A DNA stretch of 64,000 nucleotides from Metallyticus violacea (taxonomy: Eukaryota > Arthropoda > Insecta > Mantodea > Metallyticidae), in NCBI GenBank assembly GCA_030762175.1, contig CM060841.1, forward strand, positions 14,989,501 to 15,053,500, in the 5' to 3' direction. The notes under the pieces were generated by a model. The model searched no databases and was not told the DNA's origin. It was given only the letters and a program-made list of their open reading frames with translations. Positions 24,070 to 35,669 of the stretch are shown here, piece after piece (the stretch's first letter is position 1; each line of letters begins with the position of its first letter). A program made the translations under genes and the position numbers.

Positions 24070-24640
24070 ACATTAGTCAGGTTCCTCCAGGTCTGCAAAA
24101 TACATCTCAATGAATGATTTAAGCTCATCGTATGTAACTTTATTTCCACCAAGGGTTTTTTTTTTCAGTTTCGAGAACAGAGGGAAATTTGATGGAGTCA
24201 AGTCAGGGCAATAAGGTCGAATGTGGCAGCACATCAAACCCCAAATCATCGATTTTGGCCATTGCAACGACACAGTCATTGTCTTGATATAAGATGCCTT
24301 TCTTCTCTGATAAACACGGCCTTTTCTCGCACATTTTTGTCTGCAATAGGCTCAAAATGATAGCATAATACGCTGCATTGATAGATGCTCCAATGGGAAG
24401 ACAATCAATTAACAGAAATTATATATCTATGGCTTTACAGAAAACGGACTGCTGCTTTTGTTCCATGTGTGTAGCAGCACATCCATGTTTCAATCACAAA
24501 TGGACGCATGAAGTTGTGAGATTTGTCTGAAAATGGGCAAAACTTTGCTCAAAGATGTAAGTCTTGCTAGAAGATATCGATAAGATGGTAAAAGAACGAT
24601 ATAACTCCAGTTTCCACCCAGCTAGGCGATAGCCTTGAGT
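24070..24640 (-). pseudogene. Mariner-like transposase relic (another subfamily)
   Basis: Minus-strand reading gives GILYQDNDCVVAMAKIDDLGF (second catalytic Asp region), then a shifted PYCPDLTPSNFPLFSKLKK, where the third catalytic Asp is Asn, then LGGNKVTYDELKSFIEMYFADLEEP. It follows the mariner 3' pattern but differs from M1, M2 and M3. Upstream parts to about 24640 are too worn to read. Confidence 0.65.
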
Positions 24641-24811
24641 CCACAATTAGTTATCTATACCAAAGACAAGAGCTCATTTCTGTGTGCCAACTTGTAGAAC
24701 AACAAAGAAAGGAAGTAGGAAACCATGGCGCTACTTGGATTCGCGATAAAGGCAAGGTTCTAGCGGAGCAAGAGCGTACACGATTTAGGCTGAGCAACAA
24801 ATACATATATA

Positions 24812-26132
24812 CGAGGTCTGTTCAAAAAGTATCGCGAATGTTTTTTTTTTCAAAACGTATTTATTTATTCATGAATATCTATTTTGTCCCTTTCAAAGTA
24901 ATCCCCACCAGATATTATACACTTGTGCTAACGTTTTTTCCAATCCTCGAAGCACTTTAAAATATTGTTTTTTGTGATCTTGTTCAGCTCTTCCTTCGAT
25001 GCCGTCTTTATCTCCTCAATCGTGGCGTAGCGTCGTCCTTTCATGGCCCTCTTCTGTTTTGGGAACAAAAAAAATTGTCACCGGGGGCCAGGTCTGGGGA
25101 GTACGGTGACTGCGGCATCATAAGTGTGTTGTTTTTGCCCAAAAATTCGCGCACAAGCAACGATGTGTGAGCAGGGGCGTTATCATGGTGCAAAAGCCAT
25201 TTTTGTTCTTCCACAAATCCGGGCGTTTCTGGCGGATTGCTTTGCGCAAATTGCGCATAACTTGCAGGTAATATTCCTTATTGACCGTTCTACCCTGTGG
25301 CAAGAACTCATGATGCACCACGCCCCTGCAATCGAAGAAAACTGTAGGCAAAACCTTCACATTCGACGGAACTTGGCGCGCTTTTTTCGGTCTTGGCTCG
25401 TGTGGCAGCATCCATTGGGATGACTGAGCTTTAGCTTCCACGTCATAGCCATAAACCCATGATTCGACACCAGTTATGACCCTCTGGAGCAAATTTGGGT
25501 CGTCGCGGACAGAGTTCAACAGCTCCTTAGCAACGTTAATGCGATGGTGTTTTTGGTCGAAATTGAGCAACTTTGGTACGAATTTTGCGGCGACCCGTCT
25601 CATGTCCAAATCATTGGTAAAAATCGAATGGCACGAGCCAATCGATATGTTTAGATCCTCAACAACTTCTCTAACGGTGATCCGACGGTTGGTCCATACT
25701 ATTTTCTTCACTTCTTCAATGTTTTCGTCTGTTATTGACGAGCTCGGGCGTCCTGGACGCTGTTCGTCGTTCACATCTTCTCGACCCTCTGAGAACATTT
25801 TGTACCACCGATAAACGTTGCTTTGGTTCAAGGTAGCTTCACCATATGCCACAGTCAACATTCGGAATGCATCCGCGCACTTAATTTTGTTTTTCACACA
25901 AAATCTGATACAGATTCTTTGTTCCATTTTTTGGAATAGGCAAAAATCGAAGACGAGCCAAAACACCTCCAAGCAAAATAGCTGTCAACAATTAACTGAA
26001 CGTTCAAAAGGGCCGAGCTTGTCAACATAAGTGAGGGACATGAGTACCAACATAATGCCACAAAACAATCGAAAATCGAATATAGTATCCCGCGGAAATT
26101 CAAAATTCGCGATACTTTTTGAAGAGACCTCA
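24812..26132 (-). mobile_element. Mariner element M3, complete ends, inactivated transposase
   Basis: This is a 1321-bp element flanked by TA on both sides. Its near-identical terminal inverted repeats share ttcaaaaagtatcgcgaat. The minus-strand transposase starts at Met 25927-25925 (MEQRICIRFCVKNKIKCADA) and reads through the helix-turn-helix domain (GREDVNDEQRPGRPS) and FVPKLLNFDQKHHRI into the catalytic core. The first catalytic Asp is Val (ITGVESWVYGYD, codon 25468-25466, GTC). One extra A after WKNKN shifts the frame before LLHHDNAPAHT and SPDLAPGD, which survive in the next frame. It lies in the receptor intron between exons 26408 and 22619. Confidence 0.95.
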
Positions 26133-26407
26133 TACAGTTACACGTTTGGGAAAATCATGAAATATTTAAACCAATTTGTTTCCGGACCTACTTTATGATT
26201 TTTTCGCTTTCTTTCATACATAAAATGCATTTTATGGTGTATTACATAGATATATTTACTACAGCTTAAGGGATACTTTTCCTAGGTTTTTGAATTGTGA
26301 CTCATTAAAATGCACCATGAAATGGTACATGTTTTTTCCAATTCAACCTCGAGAGTAGTGGCACTTGTGTTCTATACTCCCAACAACAAATAAAGTGACA
26401 TATTTAC

Positions 26408-26743
26408 CTTGCTGCGGACGCCATACAGCAGGCCGTTGACAGGTGGTGAGCATGTGAGCAGGGTACTGGCGAGCGTGACTATGTGGGGATGTACAGCAGG
26501 ACGAAGGAATGAGGAAGAGAGGATCACGCCGTAATACGGGAAATACAGGACTAGAAGGGAGCCCAATAACTGCAGTACCGTAGACACAGCCGATCTGGGG
26601 CCCCGGAACTTGCCGTGCAGCACCGACCCGCTGGGCGGCGCGAAAGGATTCCTCTGGTGGGTAATGGTCACTTGAGCGGATAGCGTCACTTCGAAGATGG
26701 CGGAGGCGATGCGATGCCTGTGATATCTTGCTATCATCAGCAC
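26408..26743 (-). CDS. Orphan class A GPCR, exon with loop 3 and helices 6-7
   Basis: This exon encodes 112 residues that continue the receptor at 31342-31836 in phase 0 (…GCNIK joined to VLMIARYHRHRIAS). It opens with a basic third intracellular loop. Helix 6 lies at about residues 54-75 (STVLQLLGSLLVLYFPYY) and helix 7 at about 85-108. The usual helix-6 Cys-Trp-x-Pro reads Leu-Tyr-Phe-Pro (Pro at 69). The usual NPxxY of helix 7 reads NGLLY (103-107), so the proline is glycine. The exon is followed by GVRSK at the start of the cytoplasmic tail. The acceptor is gtttag before GTGCTG and the donor is AAG before gtaaat. The flanking introns are 4.6 kb and 3.8 kb, and the second of these carries a nearly complete mariner. 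Confidence 0.92.
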
Positions 26744-28584
26744 CTAAACATGCATAGAAAACAGTTCACATCACCCATTGCCCATTGAAGAATTTGCACA
26801 TTTAATCCACAAGGCCAGATGTGCTAAAGCTATCCAACATTCTTGTAGGCTAGGGAAAAGCCTCAATCAGGCAATTTGATTGAAACAGCATTTCATGCTC
26901 ATTCTCCATATTTACAACGCTTACAGAGGATATACACCTTTAACGGCGTGACAATACCAGCGAGACATTAACGCTGTTATTGCCATTGTCCTGTGTCTGC
27001 GTGTTTCTGTGATCGCCTCCTGACCCCGGTCTCAACATAGCAACTGCAACCAGTTTACGGAGAGAAGACTACAGGCTACCTTTGAGAACAGTGGACTTAA
27101 TTTCGTGCTCAGTGGAAGCTCCTTCTGGGTTTGCTTGGTACAGATGTGAAGTAACCTTTTGGCTTCAAAATTTTATATTTTGGTTTGGTATGAATTTTCC
27201 TGAGGTGGATTAAATACATATTATAGCTTAGTTTGTAATGTTTACTTAGCGAATTATATACAAATTCTTATTTAGGTTTTGGGGTGAGAACAAACTTACT
27301 GCTTCCGGTTTGTTTATTTGAGTATAGAAATATTTTATCAGTTGGTGATTTATTGTTGTATAGATTCGCTTTTTATGAGGAAAGTATTTTATTCGTTGTT
27401 TATTTGTACAATTCTGACACTTATTATAGGTTACGGAATGTTATCGCCAGTTTATCTAAAATAACTGATGGCTCATATAAATGCCTAACTGATGAGCACT
27501 GTATTAGATATAAGGAATTAAAAGGTGACCATGTTGGACAAATACAAATTGTTTCTCTTTGTTAGGCTCAGAACATTTTAACACCATTCCTGCTTTCTAT
27601 ATTTGCAAGTTTTAAGTTTTGAAAAACGACATAATTTACATAATAAAAGTCTTCATAATTTCAGTTGCTACCTAGGATTATCGAAAACTTGGTTTATATA
27701 GAAAAACAGTTTTAATTTCACAGTTATAATAAAACTATTTTATTTTTAAACAAATCTATTCTACAGTAATACTTTTCATGATTTCGCCCCTGTCTATTCT
27801 TTGGATGATCTCTTTGTTTATAGGAACACAGTTTATTTTATTTTTAGCACTCATTCCTTGAGTTAAACATTGGGGTTTTGCTTTAAAAGCGTAAATCTGA
27901 CAGATGTCTTATAAACATTACGAACCAACTGAATCATTCCTTAGAGTGGTTAAGAAGAACGTTTTAAGGGCAGACCTTCTACCTGCGCCATCATTTTCAA
28001 ATTTATTTTCTAGAGAATTAATATTAGGAGAGAAGTATTTTTTCTCAAATAAATTTACATTATTTTCGAACAAAATGGCATTTTCGAGCAATATCTTAAT
28101 ATATATTATATTAATAAATTATAATTATAACCATATTTTGGAATTTTTAGTATTATCAATGACCTTAATAATGAAATTAGAAAGTTGGCAAATGTCAAAG
28201 AAACTGTACAAGTTTGAATTCGCAAGGATTATGGAGAGGGAATATTTTAAAAGAGTTGTGAGTACTTTAAACTGCTTTTTCGATACTTTTTTTTTCGTCT
28301 TACGTTCCGTTATCTCCGAAATTGTTCTTCCTAGAGAACTCAAATTTATAGTCTCTTTTTTGCAAATAAATATAGAAATTGACAGTTTTTTCAACTTTCT
28401 AGTTTCATTATTAAGACCACTGATAGTAGTTTTATTTTCAAAAAGTTGCTCCATATTGAAAGTGTTAGTATAAAAATAAAATGTAATTTTGTTGAAGTAA
28501 GTTTGTCTGAGAAAAGAAATAATAATGCTCTTATATTGACTCTCTAGAAAAGAATTATTGAAAATGACTTTTAAATTTATCCTT
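26744..28584. other. Intron stretch with two opposed long open frames
   Basis: Plus frame 27904-28473 (189 codons) and minus frame 28709-28125 (194 codons) overlap. The minus one has a Lys/Glu-rich part from Met 28454 (MEQLFENKTTISGLNNETRK). No domain is recognised, the DNA is AT-rich, and neither has splice or neighbour support. They could be part of an unknown element or chance. Confidence 0.35.
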
Positions 28585-28960
28585 ACACGGAGGACAGAGA
28601 CATTCCGTGCTGCAGACTGCAGGCGAGTCCCAAGCGACAGCGAAAGGAGTCGAAGGTAGTGACTTGCACAATAATAGTTAGATAACAAGGCTTTCAAATG
28701 CAACGGCATGATAGCTCAGGTGGTTAGAGCGGCATACTATAGTTTTAAAGACAGTGGTTTTGAATCCACACCTCCACATGCTTTTTTTTTTTTGCCAGAT
28801 TGCCACAATTACAATGACTTACTCTCTAATATAGTACCACAATATAGTACACAATGCGCTATACATTTAAATTTACTATTTTTTTTATGCTGGATCAAAG
28901 GAGATATGCCACCATTACGGTGATTTTCCCGCTCTTATCAATTTATATTTACGAAAAGGA
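28585..28960. repeat. Unnamed repeat, copy A, with tRNA-like segment
   Basis: About 28585-28660 shares cttacacgg.ggac, agtcccaagcgacagcg and surrounding words with 52150-52262. A tRNA-like segment follows at 28706-28782 (listed separately), and the stretch ends near tcttatcaatttatattta, a motif that recurs in reverse near 52380. Confidence 0.4.
28706..28782 (+). repeat. tRNA-like sequence, probably a SINE head
   Basis: It has a good box A (TAGCTCAGGTGG), a worn box B (GGTTTTGAATCC), a GTGG/CCAC T-stem and a GCATG/CATGC acceptor-like stem. There is no convincing anticodon stem. A T-run follows. More likely a tRNA-derived repeat than a working tRNA. Confidence 0.45.
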
Positions 28961-29491
28961 GGCGAGCACAGGGCGTCAGGCCGTAGCAAGCCGCAGCAAA
29001 CCACTGGGTCCCCCGTTCTAGGATTTACCCAAGGTTAGCGTTAGGGTTAGTGAGTATGTGCATGTATGAAAAAATTGCAAATTTCAATAAGAGCACATTT
29101 GCCACGTTACATTTCGCCCGCCTAACAATCCCTGATCAATTTATATATAAAAGTTACGGAGGACAACGCATATATTAAATTATGTTTAACAACAACAACA
29201 AAAAAAAAAATACATGCAGCATTTACACACGGGCACACAAGCAGTAGTTCTGTTCTGTAGCTCGCCAGTGGAGCAAGGAACCTGCGTGTACGGGCAAGAT
29301 GACATTTAATAGCGCTGATATAAGGTACACTCTCCCCTTATTATTAACGTTCATCGTAACTTATAGTAAAATATTACCCCGCGTTTCCCACTTTGCTCTC
29401 TCCCTATTGTTGCTATTGGCTCTCGAGTTTACCGCCAAACAGAAATGCTTGTAAAAATCATTCGTTATTTTTATCATATGATACGTCTTTA

Positions 29492-29546
29492 TTTTTTATT
29501 AGTGTTTAACGCCCGTTTTTACTTCTGAGGCACCACAGGCGGCGGT
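29492..29546 (-). mobile_element. S1 SINE tail fragment
   Basis: The block ttagtgtttaacgcccgttt and gaggcaccacaggcggcgg is the complement of the S1 3' end. The rest of the element is absent. Confidence 0.8.
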
Positions 29547-31341
29547 ATACGTCTCTTTCATAAAAACCTTTTGGTTCTTGGCAGAAATGCATTTACACTC
29601 TATATGCTTTGTTCGCGTTATAAGTAACTAAAAGAAAAGCGTACAAATAACAGAGTCTATATATTTAATAAACGGTTACTACTTTGCGAATTATTTAAGA
29701 GTAAAGATACTGGTCAACCCCCCAATTTTTTTTTTTTTGGACACGTGCTTTTATGCACATACACCATAACTTTTTCTAGAGACAGAACAGAACAAATTGC
29801 TATATATTATTGTAGGGTGCGACGTAATGGATTATTGTTTGTTAGTAGTTGTATTTTTTTTATTCTGGGTTATGCGAAACATTGAACCTCTAATTAACAC
29901 AGTAAAAACTAATTTATTTGGCCCTCTATAATTACTACTGTAGCTGTTTTGCTAGTGGCAACATGACAAGTGCCATAGACCTACACCCTCCCTCCCATGT
30001 CCTCGATTGATTTTAAATTGTTCGAAAGTCAATGCCACATCAAACCACGCCAACCTTCCGGAGTACAGTACATATTTCACAGTTCTTTATTCTGCCTCGC
30101 AAACTTAAAATCCTGCTACATATTTTTACAGTGTGTTGTCGAATTTTCGTTTGTGCAGGTGAAAAACCACGATTTACTTCACTATCGTGCGCAACCACAC
30201 AAGAAAAGCAATTGAACTTGCAGTGTTTAAATATGTACGTATGTACTTGTAGTGTTCTGTAATATTGACTTTTTATACAGAGAAATTTGTTGCGTTGAAA
30301 TTAATGGAAAATCTAACACATGTTAAATATATCACGAATATAATGCCATTTTTTTGGTATTCAAAATTATAGCAAACTGACTATTAATAATGTAAGAGAT
30401 AATTGAATTAAATTACACGCAATACTAAAAATAAGTTAATGTTCCATAACTCTCCCTTAATAAACCTTGATTCTACATTGAACTAGGCTCCTCAATGCTC
30501 AGTGATTTTTTCTGTGCATATACATAAATCACCCATTATTTGTTTTATACATTTCACTGAACTTTTTACCGTTCCTTTCTATATAATTCTTGCATGACAC
30601 AATGCCATTCCACTAAAATTGGCAACAACGATTGCGCAGAAATATGGGGTAAAAGACATATAGAGAGTTACCAACCTATAATACTTACCGCAGTCCCACA
30701 TATACTAAAATACGATTAGGGGGGTTTAAAATGAGTTTTAAAAAGCAATGAGCTATAGTAAATTAAATTAACTGTAAATATAAATAATTGTATCATTCTA
30801 CATTAGCACAGTACCACTAAAATAGCGAAGTACTACATTTTAAATTGATATCGTCTGCATCCTGGTCCTTTTGTCGGGTTTCAGGCTCTACGAAATTCCA
30901 GAAGATGGCGGGTATATAAATGAGCCTCCACCCAAGCAAGACAGGCTGAGCTGTTAACATATACATATAGCTACCACACTAATTTTGGGTACGTTCAACT
31001 TTGCATACTTAGTGGACACATCGCTGCTTGTAATTTGTGCAAATGTATGGAAAAACAAATGTGTGTACTGTGCTGTTTAATTTCATTATCCGGAACATGC
31101 GGATTTTCTTTAATCCGAAAGACTTCCAGGTAAAAAAAGATGTTCTGCTATTAAACGTTTTCGTTTTTCCTGTATAAGTTTATTCGTAATTTCGTAGGTC
31201 TTCGATATAGGTGCTGATAAAATCAAAATCTCTTATAGCCGGTATATTTACAGCTATAGAGAAATGATTTTTAATTCTTTATCTTCAGATAGCTTAGAGC
31301 TGAACAGGATTAGGACAAATAAACATAATCTCAGTAATTAC
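29547..31341. other. Intron stretch without recognised content
   Basis: AT-rich intronic sequence. A TATATAAAT word at about 30914 is the only promoter-like motif and has no supporting context. Confidence 0.4.
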
Positions 31342-31836
31342 CTTGATGTTGCAGCCCAGTATGAGAACGGAGGGCAGCAATAAAGTAAGCACCGTATACA
31401 CGGCCGAGTACCACGCCGTGCCTTCCCCGCCGTAGCCGAAGTCCGGGGCACATCCAGCCAGCCCAGGGTTGTATGTGTAAGGGGCTACAAGGAAGAGGGG
31501 CGGCAGGGAGAGCAGTAGAGCGAGCGTCCAGGCAGCACCCAGTCCCAGGGCAACTCTTCTCGGCGATACCAGGGCTCCGTAATGCAAAGGCGCCGATATA
31601 GCGTAGTACCGGTCGCAGTTGAGACCGCAAACGGTCCACAGGGCCACGGGGTGCAACAGAGTGAAGAGGAAGCCATGCAGCGAGCAGGGCACTGAGGAGG
31701 AGCCTCCGTCACTCAGCCAGGAGCCCCAGCTGCCCACTCTGAGCAGCGCAGGGGCTGAGAACACGAGGAACAGGGCACACAATAGCGAGTCCACAATACC
31801 CAAGTGTAGCAGTAGCAGGTTGTTGGCAGTCTGGAC
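31342..31836 (-). CDS. Orphan class A GPCR, exon with helices 2-5 (first exon seen)
   Basis: This exon encodes 165 residues covering helices 2 to 5 of a rhodopsin-like receptor that would act at the plasma membrane through G proteins. Visible landmarks are the helix-2 Asp (residue 16, in HLGIVDSLL), Cys51 at the top of helix 3, DRY at 75-77 (NCDRYYAI), Trp103 in helix 4, Cys129 in the second extracellular loop, and Pro155 in helix 5. The exon is bounded by an acceptor (tttaag before GTCCAG) and a donor (AAG followed by gtaatt), both phase 0. It is GC-rich against AT-rich introns. The start codon and helix 1 are missing and must lie upstream. The family is clear. The ligand is unknown, and the resemblance to insect orphan receptors of the GPR161/CG12290 kind is from memory only. 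Confidence 0.92.
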
Positions 31837-32491
31837 CTTAAACAATTCATACAATAATAACATGAAAACTACTACACTTGCATATCATATAAAATCATTT
31901 TACCCAATTTCATATTACTGCTGAGCTATTTTCTAAAATATTATGACCAATAGAGCTAAAATATAACATATTTCATTCTGTCCTTCTTCCGCTTTACTTA
32001 TTTTGGTGAAAACCTTGTCATGTCGGAAATTGAAATATGTGAGCAGTTGCGCGGCCGGGGAAAATGACAGCGCTCTTAGGTTTCCATGTCATATGCATAA
32101 GCCAACATAACAAAATACTGACATTTTTCATGAGAAACACTTGAGCGAGGGGTTCTGCAGGATTTTAAATGAAACAATGATATACTTTTTAGATATTCCT
32201 ATTGTTCTCAACAAATTAAGCAGTTTTTATTTTAATTATTTAAAATAATCTTTTGGGACGTTTCCTTTAGAGTTTTTAAAATTCAGACCTACTAGAGATA
32301 AATAACAATTAAACAAATTATTAAGTTTTATAATTTTACTAAGTGCTCAAAATAACCTCCATTAAAAACAAAACACTTGGTAATTATTTTTATGTGTTAT
32401 GTAACATTTGCCAACATACAGAAAGTAAGAGTGCTACAAAGTATTCTGTTAGTTTTTTGGTTCTGTAGACATTATCTTATGTTTTATCATA

Positions 32492-32775
32492 AAGTCCTGG
32501 TGATTAAGTGGTAACTATACGTACCTTCTAAACCCAAGATCGCGGGTTCAATTCCGGCCATGATCGATGGATTTTTTGGGCGTAAAAATCCTAAGTATGG
32601 CTTCTTTCGGAAAGTAAAGCCGTGGGTCTCGTGTCGTGCATTTACGGCACAATAAAGAACCCAAAGCCTGAAAGAAGAGGCCTCTGAGCAAAATTTGTCG
32701 GCCGTTTCATTTCCTGAATAGAATGGGACGCTGATGACCTGAGCTGTTAAAGAGCGTCCATGCATAAACCAAATC
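32492..32775 (+). mobile_element. S2 SINE, near full length
   Basis: S2 blocks run in order from agtcctggtgattaagtggt (altered box A) through gatcgcgggttcaattccgg to gctgttaaagagcgtccatg and ataaacc. It lies just upstream of the first visible receptor exon. Confidence 0.88.
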
Positions 32776-33706
32776 AACAACAACACGAAGAGGGAGGCAA
32801 TGTATATCTTTCAAAGTATAGCGGTGCACCATGTGGTTGGGACTACATTTATGCTCAAACATCGAAAGATAGTGCAGGCAATTCACGCCTGACAAAAGAA
32901 TTTGTAACTGTGCCTTAAAAAATTCAGTATCTATGATTAAGTTACAAAGTATACCATGCCTAATACTTAATGGTGTGGCATGACTAAAAGGCACAGCTAT
33001 CTACTTCATTTGGGGGTTTCGGGAGCAGTCATCAAAGCAAACTGCTAGGCCAATGAATGAGAATTTTTTGATATGCAAATAAAATTATTTTTTTTCCAAT
33101 GGGAATTACAGAAACAATTAAAATATCCATGTACGATAAGAAGTCAGCAAGTGTTTTGACTTTTATCTGATCTCGAAACGGAACCATTTGCAGACACTTC
33201 TTTATTACGGGGGAAAAATTACAATTCTACGTCACATTAGAAACTTAGGAATAATTATTCTAAAACTCCCTCTGCAAGCTATCTGCGAAATATTTCATAG
33301 AACTTTGGATTCAACTAAAATTGTATAAATATATCTTAACAACTCTGCTCTAGGGACACGAGTTTAATTATTACAGATAGAAGATGTAGGAACATGCAAT
33401 ATTCATAACGGGCCGCATAAAATAGAAAAACAAAGAAAATTATGCAAAAGTTTAATAATCTTACTGGATAAATCAATCTCAACGACGAGAGTAGTATACA
33501 ACGAACGACCAGTTTTTAATATTTAAACAGCAATCCTTTATCTTTCTTTGTTTACCCTCCTCCGTTTGTACAACGCACATATGCAGAGTACACATGCACA
33601 AAGGCTGCCTCGATGACAAACACAGAAGCAGATAAATGAAATGAAGACGGGTGAAACCTTCGCTTAAAATGATCTGGCGAAAATCACAGAAAACCTCAGT
33701 CACCAC

Positions 33707-34000
33707 GGTCCTGGTGGTGTAGTGGTTACCATATTGGCCCTCTAAACCCAAGATCGCGGGTTCGAACCCGGCCAGGACCGATGGAATTTTTCGGGCGTAA
33801 AAATCGTAAGTATGGCTTCCTTCGGAAGGGAAGTAAAGCCGTGGGTCCCGTGTCGTACATTTGCGGCACGAAAAAGAACCTCAAGCCTGAAAGAGAGGCC
33901 TCTGAGCAAAATTTGTCGGCCGTTTCACACCCATAGTTGAATGGGACGCTGATGACCTGAGATGTTAAACAGCGTTCGTAAATAAACCAATCAATCAATC
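33707..34000 (+). mobile_element. S2 SINE, well preserved
   Basis: Intact head (ggtcctggtggtgtagtggt, ggttcgaacccggccagg) and full body, ending gttcgtaaataaacc with (aatc)n. An S1 piece follows within a few bases in the same orientation. Confidence 0.92.
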
Positions 34001-34165
34001 TTTAAGCCATGGACTCTTGATCGAGAGGTCTGGGGATCGATTTGTGCTAGGACCGTGCTCCATGATTGAGTTTTTCCATATTGTCCTCAGTCCTCATAAA
34101 TGGCGAATTTATCACTTCATGTATCACCAGTGTTCAGCCCCTGTGGTGCCTTTGTAGTAATTTAA
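34001..34165 (+). mobile_element. S1 SINE, internally deleted, abutting S2
   Basis: It starts within the S1 head (ttaagccatggactcttgat), keeps box B-like and cctcagtcctcataaatggc blocks, lacks the middle, and ends at ccctgtggtgcctttgtagt. It directly follows the S2 at 33707. Confidence 0.75.
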
Positions 34166-34169
34166 AAAA

Positions 34170-35385
34170 AGACTTGAACCTAGGATCTCCCAAAAAACGA
34201 GTTCCAAGATTTACCGACTGAGTCGACCCGTTCGATTGAACATCAATTCTATATTTGTAAAGTTAATACAAATAGTAATACCGCCTTTTTCGATGACATT
34301 CATTTCATATTTTACTCAACATCCTAAAGGTGCACTCTCTATTCATTCACTTAGATAAAGAATGTTTATCAAGCATGCTCATGTAGTTGTTTGAACATTC
34401 AACTCTTTAAATATTTGACTCTTATTATAAAACCTTCATATTAAACACGAAGGCAAATTTTTTCTCCTTAAACTGCGGTTTAATTCAGATTCGCTCTGCT
34501 TTCCACTATGTTGACTGCTGAACTTTGACACCGGCTAAAACTGCCCAAGATGATCCTAACTGGAATATTTGTTACATCAGTTTGTCAAATTTAAACGCCA
34601 CTAGGAAACACATAGTACAAGGCGAAAGGTTCGGGGTAGATGACGTATTACAACATCTATGACGGGTTTTAGAAGCTTCGTCATGGAGAATCAGTGTTCA
34701 CAAAGGAATTAGATGACAAACATCATTGTGCTTTCTTGTTGCACTGTAAATTAAATACGCAAAACCCTCTCTGCCAAGTTTTCTGTAAAACTGCTGTAAT
34801 TTGCCTGAGTGTGTTTCAATGTTGTCTTGAGTTCGGCGGTCCCAACAGTTCTATATAGAAAAGAACGTCAGAACTTCATTATATCGGACGTTGAACTTTG
34901 CCATCAAATTCTGCAAATGCTCCTAGTACTTCAAGTACTGCATTTACAACTTCATAAAGCGACATGCTGCAAGAGAATTGAAGTAAATTCAATCCAGAGA
35001 TCGAACTTTATGACTTTTGTCATCTTTAATTCCTGATATACGACTTGAGGAGAGATGGCGGATGGAAAAATGCTGTGCAAGGTGGATGCTACGCACTCCA
35101 GAACAAAAGAAAACCAGAATGCAAATCTCTGAACAAAGTTTGGCGGGTTTTCAGAAGAATTCAACGATTCGTGATCAATAACGAAATATGAAATTTTATC
35201 AAGTTTCTCCATGGCCAAAAGAAGATGAAATATATGAAGTCAGCCGAAAAGACGATAGCACAGTTGTCTGGGATGCTAAAGAAGCATCTTTCTAGTTAAA
35301 TATATTATTGGAGCGTACTGTGCTATGCTAGGAAAAACCGAGTTTATTAAGGAAGAAAAACTTATCTTGAATCAAGTTAATGTTC
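34170..35385. other. Stretch without a recognised gene
   Basis: A possible upstream part of the mariner relic at 35390 may lie here, but I cannot read it. A minus-strand open frame (35218-34952) overlaps it and is not supported. Confidence 0.35.
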
Positions 35386-35389
35386 GATC

Positions 35390-35665
35390 TAACTGTGTCA
35401 TCAAAATAACGAATCTCAATGAACTGGGTCATGATTTGCCATCATATCTACCTCATGCCTCATATTTGACTCAATCGGACTTTCATCTCATCCCAAAGCT
35501 GAGAAAATTTCATGGTGGAAATAAATGTTCATTCAATGAAGAACTGAAACACCGATTGTAGGCCTTGGAAGAATGTGACTTTCCTGAATGGAATAAGGTT
35601 TTAGAACATGGACAAATTTCATTACTGTCAAGGGAGAATTTATTGAGAAATAAAATACATTTATA
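35390..35665 (+). pseudogene. Mariner-like transposase C-terminal relic
   Basis: The plus frame reads LPSYLPHASYLTQSDFHLIPKLRKF then HGGNKCSFNEELK, matching the region of the third catalytic Asp (normally SPDLAPSDFHLFPKL) and the segment after it. The frame stops at about 35560, and a further piece (LEECDFPEWNK) follows. Subfamily not assigned. Confidence 0.65.
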
Positions 35666-35669
35666 AAGA

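Noticed and set aside
28706..28782. Functional tRNA gene
   Set aside because: Box B is worn and there is no proper anticodon stem; kept only as a tRNA-like repeat.
30905..30930. TATA-like promoter before the visible receptor exon
   Set aside because: It lies downstream of that exon in gene direction and has no start site or exon beside it.
31619..31924. Plus-strand frame opposite the receptor exon
   Set aside because: Antisense shadow of GC-rich coding sequence.
33707..33780. S2 head as a true tRNA gene
   Set aside because: The sequence recurs at the head of S2 copies through the window with the same SINE body attached and lacks a regular anticodon arm.
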